A stretch of 64,000 nucleotides of DNA, from assembly GCF_030704535.1 (NCBI RefSeq), contig NC_081815.1:5156501-5220500 (forward strand). The letters are read 5' to 3'. The DNA is from Vitis vinifera. Taxonomy: Eukaryota; Streptophyta; Magnoliopsida; Vitales; Vitaceae. Shown one piece after another: positions 35,434-48,000 of the stretch (the first letter of the stretch is position 1; the number at the start of each line of letters is the position of its first letter). The notes under the pieces are model-generated. The model was not told where the DNA came from. It did not search any database and saw only the letters and a program-made list of their open reading frames with translations. The translations under genes and the position numbers were made by a program.

Positions 35434-37822
35434 GCCTACGCAGTGGCTCTACCTTTCATGGGGTGTTACTATAATCGGTGGGGATGAGAAAGAGAAGGAG
35501 AGATGAGAAGAAGAGGAAATTCTGCCATGGATATGGGGAGAGAAGGGAGGAAAGAGAGAGTGAAAGAGAAGAGTGATGAGAGAGAGGGGGAGAGAGAGGG
35601 GAATTGTTGAAGTTGTTTGCTGTTGGAGATTGCAGGCATCATCATCACCATCATCGCAGTGTGTACAAAAAGAACTTTTCCACCACCTTTTCTGTGGGGG
35701 ATGACTCTCTCTCTCATGCACAGTTGAATCTGTTAAAATTACCAAAAACGCAATTACTTGGAATCTAATGGCCAAAAACCTTGTCCTTTTTCCCTTTCAA
35801 GAGGATATGTAGAATATAATACAAACACATATTTTGATGAACCAAAAAAAAAAAACTTGGTTCTATTCCTTTCAGATTGCTGACACCAATTCAAAGATGT
35901 CATTTTCACATTAATTAGCACCCATTTTGATGAAATCCATGGATCATGAAAGAATTTTTCTTCTGTTTTTCATGGACTTTATTTTGACTGTCCTAGAGTG
36001 ATTTGAATATGGAACTGAAGACATAATTTTAAGATCTTTTCTTTCCAGGGAGATTCAGCAAAAGGTTGCAGATGAGATTAACTGCAGTTGCTTCCCACAA
36101 TCTCCACCCAAAAAGAAAAAAGAATTCCAGAACTCAATGGAATTCTTTGGTTTCTAAGAGGCCAAACAAAAGCCCACGTCCACTAAAAATGTCGAGAACT
36201 GATACCAAGCCTTGGAACAAGAAAAATAATGAATAAACATATATCTTATGCTCCATAGCTAGCAAGACTCTCTTTAGGTATCTCCCTTCATAATGGATTC
36301 TCAACTTATACCACATGCATGATACCACCCCTCAAATATTATTACAATGATCCGACCCAAAACCAGAACCTGTTGGTTTAAAAGATATGGACTTTCCATA
36401 ACCTTTTTTCATTGAGCTTTCTCTCAGTTGCTAGAGGGTTTTCTACACTATACATGTGTATGCCTTTTGGTAATCTTCCCACCTCCCACAGACTATTTAT
36501 TTAACAAGACAGATATTAAGTCTATCAAATGTATACTAACACATGAGCTTTCCATGTAAAAGGGTATGTAATTAAGTGTCCAATAACTCCCTCTGCATTA
36601 AAAACAAATTTTGTTAGTATTATTGTTTGGTCAAACCTAATAGAAAGATAGTCAAGAGCATATTTGAGTGCAATCCCATCAATCTCTCTCTCTCTCTTTC
36701 TCTCTCTCTCAATAGGCAATGAGGGTATAAGTTTTCCTATATGGGGATGGGGAAATAGGGGGGGTTTGTAAAAGATTCACCGGTAGTTTTCTCTTGGAAG
36801 CGTTTTTTAAAAGGGTAAGAAAGAGAGGTTGGAGGGGCTTGGTGAGAGGTCAATTCATCAACCACCATTAACAAAATGTATTCCATGATGCTTTGGGGGA
36901 AGAAAAGCAAAATGTAAGATCCTATTCTTTTTATTACACAGTGCCTTGCAACTTGACAAGCCCTTGTTGGAAAGGAGTGATACCCATTGCCCCCACTAAG
37001 CTTATTGGGTCCCCCCCACACACACTAGAGAAAAAAAAGAGGGAGAGTGATTTTGAAAAAACCACCCTGACTATAGTGTAGCCCACTCAAGGTCATCATA
37101 TGGGCAAACAAGATATCCTATTTTTGGAGCTATAAAGTTGCCCATCCCTATAATTGGTGTGGGAGAAAGCCTCATGTGCATAGACTGAGAGGGTCTGATT
37201 CAGTGTGGAAATTCATATTTTTTTATTTTGGACGTGCTCTTGGGGTCAAAAGAAATAAAAGGATAACAATGATCACAGTGGCATGATCCATGAATGCATA
37301 TGTGAGGACTGAGGACACACCAAAGTAGGTGCAGTCTTGGGGAATGGTAGAGTTGCTATCTTGATAAACACCAAACAGTGAGCCACTTGGGCAACATGGC
37401 TCCATGTTAGGTCTCATCATCATGCTTTGATCCATTTTTCTCATGAGATCCCATTGGTGGATAGGTAGATGGAAAGATATTCCTAACAATTAGCAACTGA
37501 TGTGAAGATGCTTCTTGACTTGCTCCTTAATTTCCACCTTAGTTTGAAATCTCATAACTCAGTCTGACTCGGTTTTTCGGACTTCGCTCAATTCAACTCA
37601 ACTTCTCTTGGAAAGTATCTCAAATTATTATTAATTAGTATAAATTTCTTCTTATTAAGAATATTTTTTATATTTATAAATTATTATAATATTAGATATT
37701 TTATAGAAGAAAAAATTATTAGAAATATCTAAAAAGAGAAAAATAGTGAGATAGAGACAAAATTATAAAGACTATAGAAGATGAATAGTGATATAAAGAA
37801 AAATGAGGTGGGATGTTAAGGA
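35434..37822. other. Kinase gene 5' flank and intergenic DNA
   Basis: From 35434 to about 35720 the minus strand is pyrimidine-rich (TCTCTC tracts), consistent with promoter and 5' UTR of the kinase gene; I found no clear TATA box. Beyond this there is a CT microsatellite at 36681-36710 and otherwise unassigned sequence. Open frames in this region are repeat-driven or short. Confidence 0.45.
36681..36710 (+). repeat. CT microsatellite
   Basis: A TCTCTC run interrupted once by TTT in the middle, in intergenic DNA between the kinase gene and the MITE cluster. Confidence 0.85.
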
Positions 37823-38339
37823 TAGGGATAACAATGAGGCGGGTTTTTTCGGATACCCGTCCCGTCTCGCCCCTAATGGGACGAGATTCAATTTTAATAA
37901 ACGGATTTGAAACGAATTTGAGATTTAAAAAAAAAAACCTGAGGTGGGTTCGGATATTGCCCCGATTATATATAAAATTAATTTTAAAATTAATTTAATT
38001 TAATTTTTAATTTTACTATTTTTAATATATAGATAATAATAAAATATTTTTAATAAAATAAGTTATAAAAAAAATATAATAATTTAATTATTTATAAAAT
38101 ATATTTATTTTAATGTAATTAAAAATTTTAAAAGTAATTTTAAAAAAAATAAATTAAATTAGAAAAAAAATTAAACGGAACAGGTATGAGAATTTATCAT
38201 ATCCGTCTTGTCTTGTTTAATTTTTTAAATGAGACGGGATGTGAATTGTTTTGAATAAACGGGACAGGGTTGGGATGGGGGTGACTCATCCCGAACCTGC
38301 CCCACCCCCATTCCGAACCCATCTCGTTGTCATTCTTAG
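37823..38339 (+). mobile_element. Foldback MITE copy 1
   Basis: It starts TAGGGATAACAATGAGGCGG and ends in CCCATCTCGTTGTCATTCTTA, its near reverse complement. GC-rich arms (CCCGTCCCG, GGGGTGACTCATCCCG) flank an AT-rich centre of about 200 bases. The same structure recurs at 39227-39702 and, reversed, at 39775-40258. It has no coding capacity. Confidence 0.8.
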
Positions 38340-39226
38340 TTAGAGAACCCGATAATTTGCATCTCGTTTCTTTTCAAGATAATATCTTTTATGATATAAT
38401 GAAATAATTCTTTTATTTGTAGATGTAGATGCGTTTGATCAAATAATATTAAAATTTCGCATTCCTTTGTATAAATTATTTATGCTGATGTTCTTAAACT
38501 AAGAATATTTGCACTGAAGCTTTGGTCTGGACAGCAACTTCAAAGCAGTTTGAAATCTTTTGGCTTTGCGTGTACCATTTTTCTTTTAATTGCTTACGCT
38601 TTTGGTGGCTTGGTGTGACCCCCTCACTTGAGAGGTGGGCGGAGGGCAAGCAGGCAAAGGTGATAATGCAAACAACCCATTCCTAAGATTGTGCTAAATA
38701 TCCAAATTTTGGACTTGAGCCTGAGGTCAAAAGCGTGGAATGTTGAGCAATGGGCATCATGAATGCACACTTCCGGTAAATGTCCAGTGAAGTGATAAAG
38801 ACCCACTATCACATGGGGTTCCGCCCATCATCTCTTTGATTATATATTCAATAGTGAGAGATAGGCATTATGATTTGATGATTTTGGACCGACTCTGACT
38901 CGAATTCTATAAAGAAAGAAAAAAAAGGTACGAAAGAAATTTCAAATCACCCATTTTGTCCATTCTCTTGATTATTTTAAATCAATACATCTAATTTTCC
39001 ACCTGACAAATGTATATGATCCATGAATCTACAAAGTCTAATTTCACTATTTGGTCCCTTTGATTACGGAGAAGTGGCTGGAACCCATAATCTCCCACTA
39101 CATCAAGGTCTGATATTTTGTTCAACCAACCATTTTCTTAAAAACTTAAATTAGTAGAATTTGACCTTCACGTACATGTTATTCTTCATGCCTTGACAGA
39201 ATTTACCAACATATTCTGTAGCCAAA

Positions 39227-39702
39227 TAGGGATGGCGATGGGACAGGTTTTTTTGGATACCTGTCTCATCCCACCCCTAATGGAATGAGGTTCAATTTTA
39301 ATAAACATGTTTGAGACGAGTTTGAGATTTTTTTTAAAACTTAGGGTGAGTTTGGATATTGCCCAATCCCTATTATATATAAAATAAAATTTTAAAATTA
39401 ATTTAATTTAATTTTTATTTTACTATTTTTAATAGATAGATAATAATAAAATATTTTTAATAAAATAAGTTATAAAAAATATAATAATTTAATTATTTAT
39501 AAAATATATATTTATTTTAATGTAATTAAAAATTTTAAAAGTAATTTTAAAAAAACGGTGTGGATATGAGAATTTATCATACTTGTCCCGTCCCACCCTA
39601 TTTAATGTTTTAAATGAGACAATGATGAAAATTATTTTGAATAAACGAGACGGAGTTGAGATGGGGGCGACCCGTCTCAAACCCACCCCATTGTCATCCC
39701 TA
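39227..39702 (+). mobile_element. Foldback MITE copy 2
   Basis: Ends TAGGGATGGCGATGGGACAG and CCACCCCATTGTCATCCCTA are inverted repeats of each other. The interior aligns with copy 1 across the AT-rich centre (TTTAATAAAATAAGTTATAA). Same orientation as copy 1, and somewhat diverged from it. Confidence 0.82.
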
Positions 39703-39774
39703 ATACCCAACCTTCTTCATTTCCGGATGACAAACAATAGTATTCATATCATAAAACTCATGGGGTTCACACAT

Positions 39775-40258
39775 GAATGACAACGGGATGGGTTCGGGAC
39801 GAGTCGCCCCCATCCAAATCCCGCCCCATTTATTAAAAACAATTTCCATCTTTATCCCGTTTAAAAAATTAAACGAGGCAGGGCGGGTATGGGAAATTCT
39901 TATACCTGCCCCGCCTCGCCCCGTCCCGCCTAGTTTAACTTTTTTTTTTTTTTATTTATAAAAAAAATTACTTTTAAATTTTTTAATTACATTAAAATAA
40001 ATATATTTTATAAATAATAAAAAATATTATATTTTTTATAACTTATTTTATTAATTTTTTTTATTATATATATATTAAAAATAGTAAAATAAAATTTTAA
40101 ATTAAATTTAATTTTATATATCATCGGGGCAATACCCGAACCCGCCCCGGGTTTAAAAAAAATCTCATACCCGTCCCAAACCCGTTTGTTAAAATTAAAC
40201 CTCGCCCTATTAAGGGTGGGGCGGGTACTTGAAAAAACCCGCCCCATTGCCATCTCTA
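39775..40258 (-). mobile_element. Foldback MITE copy 3 (inverted)
   Basis: The same family in the opposite orientation, 72 bases after copy 2. The right end GCCCCATTGCCATCTCTA mirrors the family's start, and the left end begins GAATGACAACGGGATGGG. The GC-rich arms CCCGCCCCG are well kept, so this copy may be younger than copies 1 and 2. Confidence 0.8.
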
Positions 40259-40259
40259 G

Positions 40260-41127
40260 GTTCACATATGCTTTGGGTTGTATTTTGGATTTGGGCTGAG
40301 TGTGTAGACTATAAATTGGGTTGGGCCTGATCACTCTCATATTACGTGTGGGGCCTATGGCAATTTGAACAGATTGGTTGCACCGAATATGATTGTTGCA
40401 TGGGATTGGACAATTATTTTTTAATATTTAATTATATTTGATATAAAAAGTTGGATGAGGCCCACATCATGATTCCGAAAACCCTAATCCGACCCGATTT
40501 AATATTTTTATAGTATTAATAATTTATATAATTATACAATTTAATAATTTATGCTTTAATTAAATTTTTTTAAGTCAATCCTTGACTTAAGTTAAATTTG
40601 GGTTAAGGTTTAGATAACATTTTTTTACTTAATTCTAAATAAAATTTAAGACTAAATAATATTAAATATGTGTTAAATATTAAGTTATATGTTTTTTAAA
40701 ATATTTTATTTACATTAAATATTAAAAAGTAAAATAAAAACAATCAAATTCATTTTAGTGATGATGGTTTATTTTTAGCATTTAAAAAAAATCAGATATT
40801 TTAATTTTTTATATTCCGTAAAAAAAAAAAAAAAGAAGAAGTAATAAGTTAATAAAAAATAAAAAATAAATTATATATAAAAATTAAAAAATCACAACAA
40901 TACCTAAACCTAATTGGAAGCTAATTAAATTATCTTAAATTATAATTTTTTATTTTATTCTCTTTTAAATATTTAAGAAAAAAAATCAAATTATAATTGT
41001 ATCATATATTTTTATTTTTATAAAAATATATAAATTAATTTTTATTATCTTAAAATTTTATGTAATTTAAAAAATATAATTTTTTTTGTTAAATTATAAT
41101 AAATAGATTTTGAATCATATAATTATA
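40260..41127. other. AT-rich intergenic DNA
   Basis: Highly AT-rich sequence without a gene. A patch at 40610-40740 (TTTTTTACTTAATTCTAAAT) shares its wording with the MITE at 62626-62912 and with 62130-62280, so it is probably a decayed relative. Confidence 0.45.
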
Positions 41128-41252
41128 TTAAGAGTGCATTTGAGAGTGATTCTACGAAACTTTCTAATATTTATAATATTTAAATGATAAAAAATTTAAA
41201 GTACTGAAAATATTAAAAATGCTTTCTAAAATTACTAACGAATGAGTTCTAA
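41128..41252. mobile_element. Short palindromic MITE-like element
   Basis: It starts TTAAGAGTGCATTTGAGAGT and ends ACTAACGAATGAGTTCTAA. Start and end are approximate inverted repeats, and the centre consists of short AT-rich mirrored runs. Related copies lie at about 62508-62629 and at 62909-63035. Confidence 0.6.
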
Positions 41253-41282
41253 ACCGATTGAAATTAGCTCTAACTTGATGGA

Positions 41283-41382
41283 AACTTGGCCCGGCCACCA
41301 CCCTACAGTCAAAACTTGGCCTGGCCACCACCCTACAGTCAAAACTTGGCCTGGCCACCACCCCCAATCAAACTTGGCCAAG
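41283..41382 (+). repeat. 30-bp minisatellite, about 3.3 units
   Basis: A 30-base unit containing ACTTGGCCTGGCCACCACCC repeats three times in a row, with a fourth truncated unit. The first two copies differ by one base, and the third diverges at its end. It lies about 400-490 bases upstream of the CUE gene's TATA box. Confidence 0.95.
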
Positions 41383-41773
41383 TTATCGCTACTTCCATAC
41401 ATTCGGATAGAGTTTACGGATTATCCCTTTATCCAACGACACGAATGCGCGAAATAACCAACGCGTGTTTCGCTTCCTCACCGCAGATCTGGAGGATTAG
41501 CATCATCAGCGGCGTGAGACATTGATCGCGGTGAGGCGCGCAAAGCTCCTCCTTTTCCAAAGGATCATAGCGTGAAGAGCTTTATTCCTAACGTGATCCA
41601 TTTTTAGAAAGGCCAATAGAATCACGCCACATCCTAGAACGGGTCAACTTTAAGAGTTTTTTGCTTACGTGGTTAACTTTAAATGGGGGTTCACAGAACT
41701 CCCACCGACTCAAGCATCAGCTGATTATTACTCTGTGGTATCGCAGACAGAAAAGAACGGAGACAAGCCATGG

Positions 41774-41849
41774 CTATATAAACTTATAAACAGGCAGATC
41801 AAATAGATGCCATGATTCTCTCCGAGAGAGAAAAAAAACCTAACCCTAA
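41774..41849 (+). promoter_or_regulatory. TATA box and telo-box of CUE gene
   Basis: CTATATAAAC (41774-41783) is a good plant TATA box, placing the start near 41805-41815. AACCCTAA (41842-41849) is a telo-box, a motif bound by telomere-repeat-binding factors and common just downstream of start sites in plant housekeeping and translation genes. The leader to the ATG at 42046 would be about 235 bases. Confidence 0.6.
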
Positions 41850-42045
41850 TTCTGAACCCTGATTCTTCCGTATCCTTACAACTACAGGGGGATTTTTGAT
41901 TCGGCTCGGCTGTGCAAATATCGGTTTGAATAGCATCGGTGAAGAAAAATAAACCGAGAAATCGCTGCATGAACAGGACGGTGGGAGAGGGGGCGAATCG
42001 GCTGGCGAGAGAGTAGGGAAGGAAGGGAGCAGACGAAAGCGAAAC

Positions 42046-45000
42046 ATGTCTGCCATAGTGTGCGGGAAGAGATCCTTCTTCGAAGACCTACCAACGACGC
42101 CTCCCGTTTCCAAGAGAATTCGCTGTTCTTCCTCGTCTCCGGTTCGGTTCTCGCCTCCTCGGTCCATCTCGGCTTCTCCTTCTCAATCTCAATCTACGGC
42201 ATCGCAAGCGTCGGTGCTTGATCATCTCAGAGCTCTCTTCCCTGATATGGACAAGCAGGTACGTCCTTTTTCTTTTTCTTTTTTCTTTTTTCCTTTTTTC
42301 TTTCCCTCGAAGGAATTCTATTCATTAATTATTTATTTTTAGGATATTTAAATTGGCCTATCATTTAGTTTTTGTATTAGATTTGGGTTGTTTGAAATGA
42401 TAATTGATTGATGATAAATTTTGTTTCGTTTAGTTTCATCAATGTATGACATTTGTAGTCCTTTGGTTCTTGGAGAATTGATGGAACCAACTAAAATTGT
42501 TGACAGGTGGCCCCGGTTTTCAATTTTCTCCCTTAATTCTGTGTATTCTTCGTGCGATAGCAAAATAAGAATTGGTATGTTTCGGATTTTAGAATGTGCA
42601 AGCAGAAATGCAATAGAGCTAATATGACAAAACAGTTAAATATGATCATTCAAGATGCTAAGTTAAGGACTTCCTCAATTGTTAATATAAGACTTAGATA
42701 TTTTAGAATCATATCTTGCAAGATCTGTTGGTGTTTTTAACTGTCCGGGGTTAGTGATTGACCACTCATATCAAACCACCAGAACAATGTTCAATAAGGA
42801 TTGGAAACCTGAGTGCAGGTCGATCGTTTCCAGGCATTTCAGCTTTTAAAGAAGCCAAAATGGTTGTTACTGAGATTAGTGTGGATGGATTGTGTTAAGA
42901 CTGTGTGAATATCAATTAGAACATGCTAGTTCTCTTTTATGGTTTCTTTTACTGACCTTAGTGAATCAGTAGTTTAAACCATCTTTGTGGGTATCACGAT
43001 TTTCAATTTGAGTTCAGTTGTTCCTACCGTGTCATCATATTGCTTTTATATCTATTATAATACTTCATGGGTTTTTTGGAAGTAAACAGGCGAAACATCA
43101 TGTTTTGTCAAGTCTCAACTACATATTGGCCTGGCTAGGTTAACCTGTATTTGTTAGAACTATATTCCTGACCTTTCCATGCAGTCTGTTGAGCCTTATT
43201 TCAGGTTTGAAATTTTCTGGCTGGGTTGGGAAAAAAGCCCATTGTAAGGTTGGGTCAGGCTGAGTTTGGAATCTCTTTTGGCAGTTGGATGTCAGATGTT
43301 CATGAAATATGCGGACGTATTGTTGGAAGTTACTGAGATTTTTCCCATCTTTCTACACTTTTTATGTGAAATGCAACATAATGACCTCTAGGCATTTGGA
43401 CTAAATTACCAATATAGCTTAGTAGAACGATTGAAAGATACTGAAGTATATGATGTGCATGAAAAGAGCAAATTGTCATGATTCAAGGCTTAATTTTTTT
43501 GGTTGCTGGTGGATAAAAAACTGCACTCAACCATTTTTTAAAATTAATTTCTTTGTGGCTGAAAGAATTTGTAATCAATACAGTGGTCAGTAGCTTTTTG
43601 AAGCAGGACACGGGAGTGGAGTTGTTGTTGTATCACTCTAGGGTTCAATGAGATGATACTCTGTTGTTTTTCTGCAAGCTTGCCGTATAACTGCATCAAA
43701 ACTTGTCTTTCTGTATGCTTGTCGTATGCCCGCATCCTAAATCCACTTCTATCTCATGAACTACTAAATATGGGATAAGGGCCATTATTTTGAAAGTATT
43801 TCAATCTCTTCTGGAATTTTTTTTTGTTATTATCTTTAATTCTCATTTTTAGTGGGTTTCTTCTGAAGTGAGGTTATCTATGGTGAGTTCTTTTGTTTGG
43901 GGTCCTTCCATTTGATGGTGGGGCACATGGAATTCTGTCTAGTTCTCCCCCATTCCCTTTGTAGGAGGAGAAAGGACTCCTTTTTCGCTTCTTCTTCTTC
44001 CATAACTTCAATTTGTTTTTTATAAAAGCACACATGAATACTTGAACTCTCTCACCCCATATTTTTTTTCAAATATATAATAAGCAAATCCTTCTTTTAG
44101 TGATCTAAGAGGTGAGGGGAGAGGGGTTTCTTTATTTATTTATATTTTACAGAAGGAAATGTTAATCTCCCGTCATTTAATTGTAAACTTTATATGTAAG
44201 ATAAGATTAAAATCTACATCAAATTCTGCCTATCAAAATAAGTAAATAAATAAAAACTACATCAAATTCATATTAGTCAATTAAGTGAGATGGTTCACTT
44301 AAAGATAGGGCTGAAGATGAAGAAAGATCGGTGTATTTGTTCCTAGGTGTTGGGATCTAAAGTAAACAGTCGTTTTCCTTCAAGTGGTGTCAAACATGTT
44401 AAAGTCAGTTGTTACAATGTGTGTCAAGCAGCTTCTGCATGTCACTTAGTTCTCATGTTTTAGGTAATATTATATATTGAATATCAAGAATTTTTACTAT
44501 TAGGACATCAAAAATTTGAAACAAATATTAAAAAAATAGAATGACTACTGTGAAATCACATTCTTTGTGCGTTCTCTCAAGGAAAATGCCACCATATTGA
44601 ACTTAGTCCAGCTAAGCATTATTCCAAAACACTTGTATTAACCTTTAACTTTTCTTGGGCAATGTTATTTGTTAATTTTACATCCTTGAACATGTTATCT
44701 GACTACTTTAAACTTATTTCTTCTTGCCTTTGCTTTGTCCTTGTAGTACTTCCAACTTCAGCCCATAGTTTTTAACTCATAAAATGTATCACATATCATT
44801 TTTTTTTTTTGGGTATATCATGTATTACAAGTTTTTTATATAGTAAAAAAATTAAATAGAAAAAAATATGCACTCTTATATATATATATATTGCAAGAAC
44901 GAATTATAGAATAACATATAACCAATTTAATGAAAGATAATAGGATTTAAAGATTTTAAATTATATCATACCGTATGAAAGCATTAAATACTAGAGTTTT

Positions 45001-48000
45001 GAAAAGTTCAATTTAACAAAAATGTTTGTTTAATGTATAGGTTCATCACAAAATTCACAAAAATAAACTTTTTAAATTTGTATTTATAATTTTTAGTTCC
45101 TTATTTGAAGAAGCACATGTATTTCTTTGTGGTGTTGATATATACATTTTTATATGTCATATCCAAAGTTTAACTTTCCTTATTCATAAATATTAAGTGA
45201 AAAGTTTTTATTTCTTAATTATTATCATTTTCAACATTAAAATTCAAATCATTCAAATAGAAATTCTCCAATGTTCATTTTAAGGCTAAATTTATTTAAC
45301 TTTTAATAGGAGATGTTTCAAATGGAAACTACAATTTATATATAGTTTTTCAATAGGATTATTTTATTTCTCTCTCCCTTTCATGGTATTTCTAAGCTTA
45401 CCATACATTTTAAACAATTAATATAATAATTATTTGAGAAAGAAAATTTAGAATTTGATTTTTTCTTATGTGAAAAATAATTAAGGTGTGTGTATCATTG
45501 ATCATCATATCTTGTATCGTATCATGGATTGTATGATATGCTTAAGATAGGATACGGATTGCAATACGTATTGATTTTCATAAAATATATATCATTATGT
45601 GTATTGTAGGTTTTTAACAACTATGCTTTAAATCATATTAACTTTGTATCAGTTATTGGAACATGCTATCGATATATATGTGTGTGCGCACACACTTAAA
45701 TATACTATATGCTGTTTCACCCATATCTTGGTTTACTAATTTCTCCCATAGAAATTGAACAAATTGAGATGACTTTTCTTTCTTGCATGCTTTATATGAA
45801 TAGTATCCATCGCCTTCTCAATCTTATGAGTAAGGTAGGTAATTAAAAATAAGTAAATATTGATGTGTATAAAATTTGAGTTGGTTGCAGACATTAACAT
45901 ATTTTTTACCATTGGCTAGTGCAGTACACGCATCATGCTTGGACTTGTTAATAGTCTTTAGTATTTGCATAAATGGAAATGCTTTTGGTCGTGATAGTGG
46001 TGGCAATAGCAGTGTCAATAATAAAAAATTTGAGTAGATCTTAATTTGAAATGATATGCAAGCAATTCCATAATATTTCCTACTAATTTTTATAAGAGCT
46101 GTAGAGCATTTATTTGCACCAAATAATAATAATGATAATGTAGGGGATGAAAGAGCATGTGATGGGGATGAAATTTTGGCATTGATGGGTGGTTTCTTGG
46201 ATTGGGTTCATATAAGGAGTCTGGAACTTTGTAAAAGGTTAAATTTGATTGGTTAAAGGCCAGCAATTGGAGTCATGTAAGGTCTTGAATTTAATGTTGC
46301 TGATCTTTCATTTAGGGTCTTAGGCTTGACTTTGTGACCCTGATTCTTTGGTACTAAATTGGGGGCAGAAATAAAACTCTGGGTAGGGCTAGGTATTGAG
46401 TTTTGTCTTTTGATTGATAAAAAAATGGAGCATTTCAGAGACACGGAGGAAATCGATTTAAATGTGAATAAGCTTGAAATATGGTTACTCAAGTATGGTA
46501 GGGGTCAAGAAGTTAGTTTGGCATCATACAGGAGATGTTTCTGGGAGCCAAAACCATTTTAAGCAATAATAAATAAGTATTCTCACTGCAAAATTGTGTG
46601 GCAGGAAAACTTAATTATCGAAGACAGCCCTAATGTTACTGTATAATCATATATATGTAAATATGATGTAAACATAACAATTTATAGTTTTGAAACAACA
46701 ACAACCAAATATCTACAGTACAAAATCCAATTAGGATACTAATAATAATTATATATATACATATATATATAGCATAATAATGCTTCTGACGGGGCAACCG
46801 ACTATGCTTACTCATCCATTTAACTTGTATGTACTTCAAACAATAGAACATGTGATGATTTGTATTCTGTTATGGATTGGGTTTTCTCTGTCAGGTTGGG
46901 CTTGGGATTGGTGTTCTTTTGGGTTCTGTTCTTTAGTTTTGTACAAAGAACTCCTCATTCAGGTTCTCAAGCCCAGAGATGTTTCTCTCTTATCTCTCTT
47001 TGATTTTTTTTAGGTTCTTATTTTTAACCTTGCAGTCATTATTTTCATTTTTAAAACTACTTGAAATGTAATAGGCAGAGCACAGTAAGAGATTATGAAT
47101 TTACTCCCACTCTATATATTTGTGTCTCTTAAAATGAAAATCTGATATGCAATTGAAGTTAAGTAAACGGAACATGTTATTAGGTGGTTTCATTTTAATT
47201 CTTCTTTAAATTAATGGACAAAAACGAGGGTGTATTTTATTTATTTCTTTTATTTTTCCTTCTTTTCCTTTGCAAGAATTTCCTTCCTCCTGTTGTGTAT
47301 TCACCTTTACTTTCTAATAGTTTCATTGTCCTTCAAAAGGTCTTCTGTTAACAAATTGGTCTTTTCATTTCTAACAAAAATGAATTTTGTGCCCTTCACA
47401 ATACTTTGTATGCTAGTTGGTGTCCTTTTTATATATGATGTCTACTTATTATCTTTTTTTTTTTAAAAAAAAAAAATCTATAGCCTTAAAAATCTTAGTT
47501 ATTTATTGCACATATTCAATAATTTGCAAGAAAAGAACTGGTCTTTTACTTGAGGCTGGTCGCTAGGGTTATAAGGACCAAGAAAAGCTTTCAAGTGTTA
47601 TTACAGTAAGCAATCTCAAAAAGGAATCTTTCTTTTGTGCTCCCCAATTCATTCGAAGATGGTAAGTGGTCTTAACACAATGTGACCTAGGGTTTCGCTT
47701 CTATAACAAATACCCCCTTTCACTTCCTTCTTTTTTAGTCTGATTGATTTTCAGTCTTTTAAATCCAAGAAGATCACCTTCATTTCCTTGGTAATGCAAT
47801 TCTGGGAATATTTGTGTGTTTCTTATCAATTAGCTTTCCAAATAATTCTTTTTTCTGGGGGTTCCGTGGATCTTTCAATTTTGGTGCATGGATGTATATA
47901 AGATCTGCTTTGGTTGATATGCCAAGTTACTAACTATTTCTGAATACTGAAATTATAGTTTCTTTGAGAAACCTGTGTGGATCTTTTCCCTTTCAACTCT

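Noticed and set aside
41242..41525. Repeated Trp-Pro-Gly-His and Trp-Pro-Pro-Pro frames
   Set aside because: They are readings of the 30-bp minisatellite in two frames, not a proline-rich protein gene.
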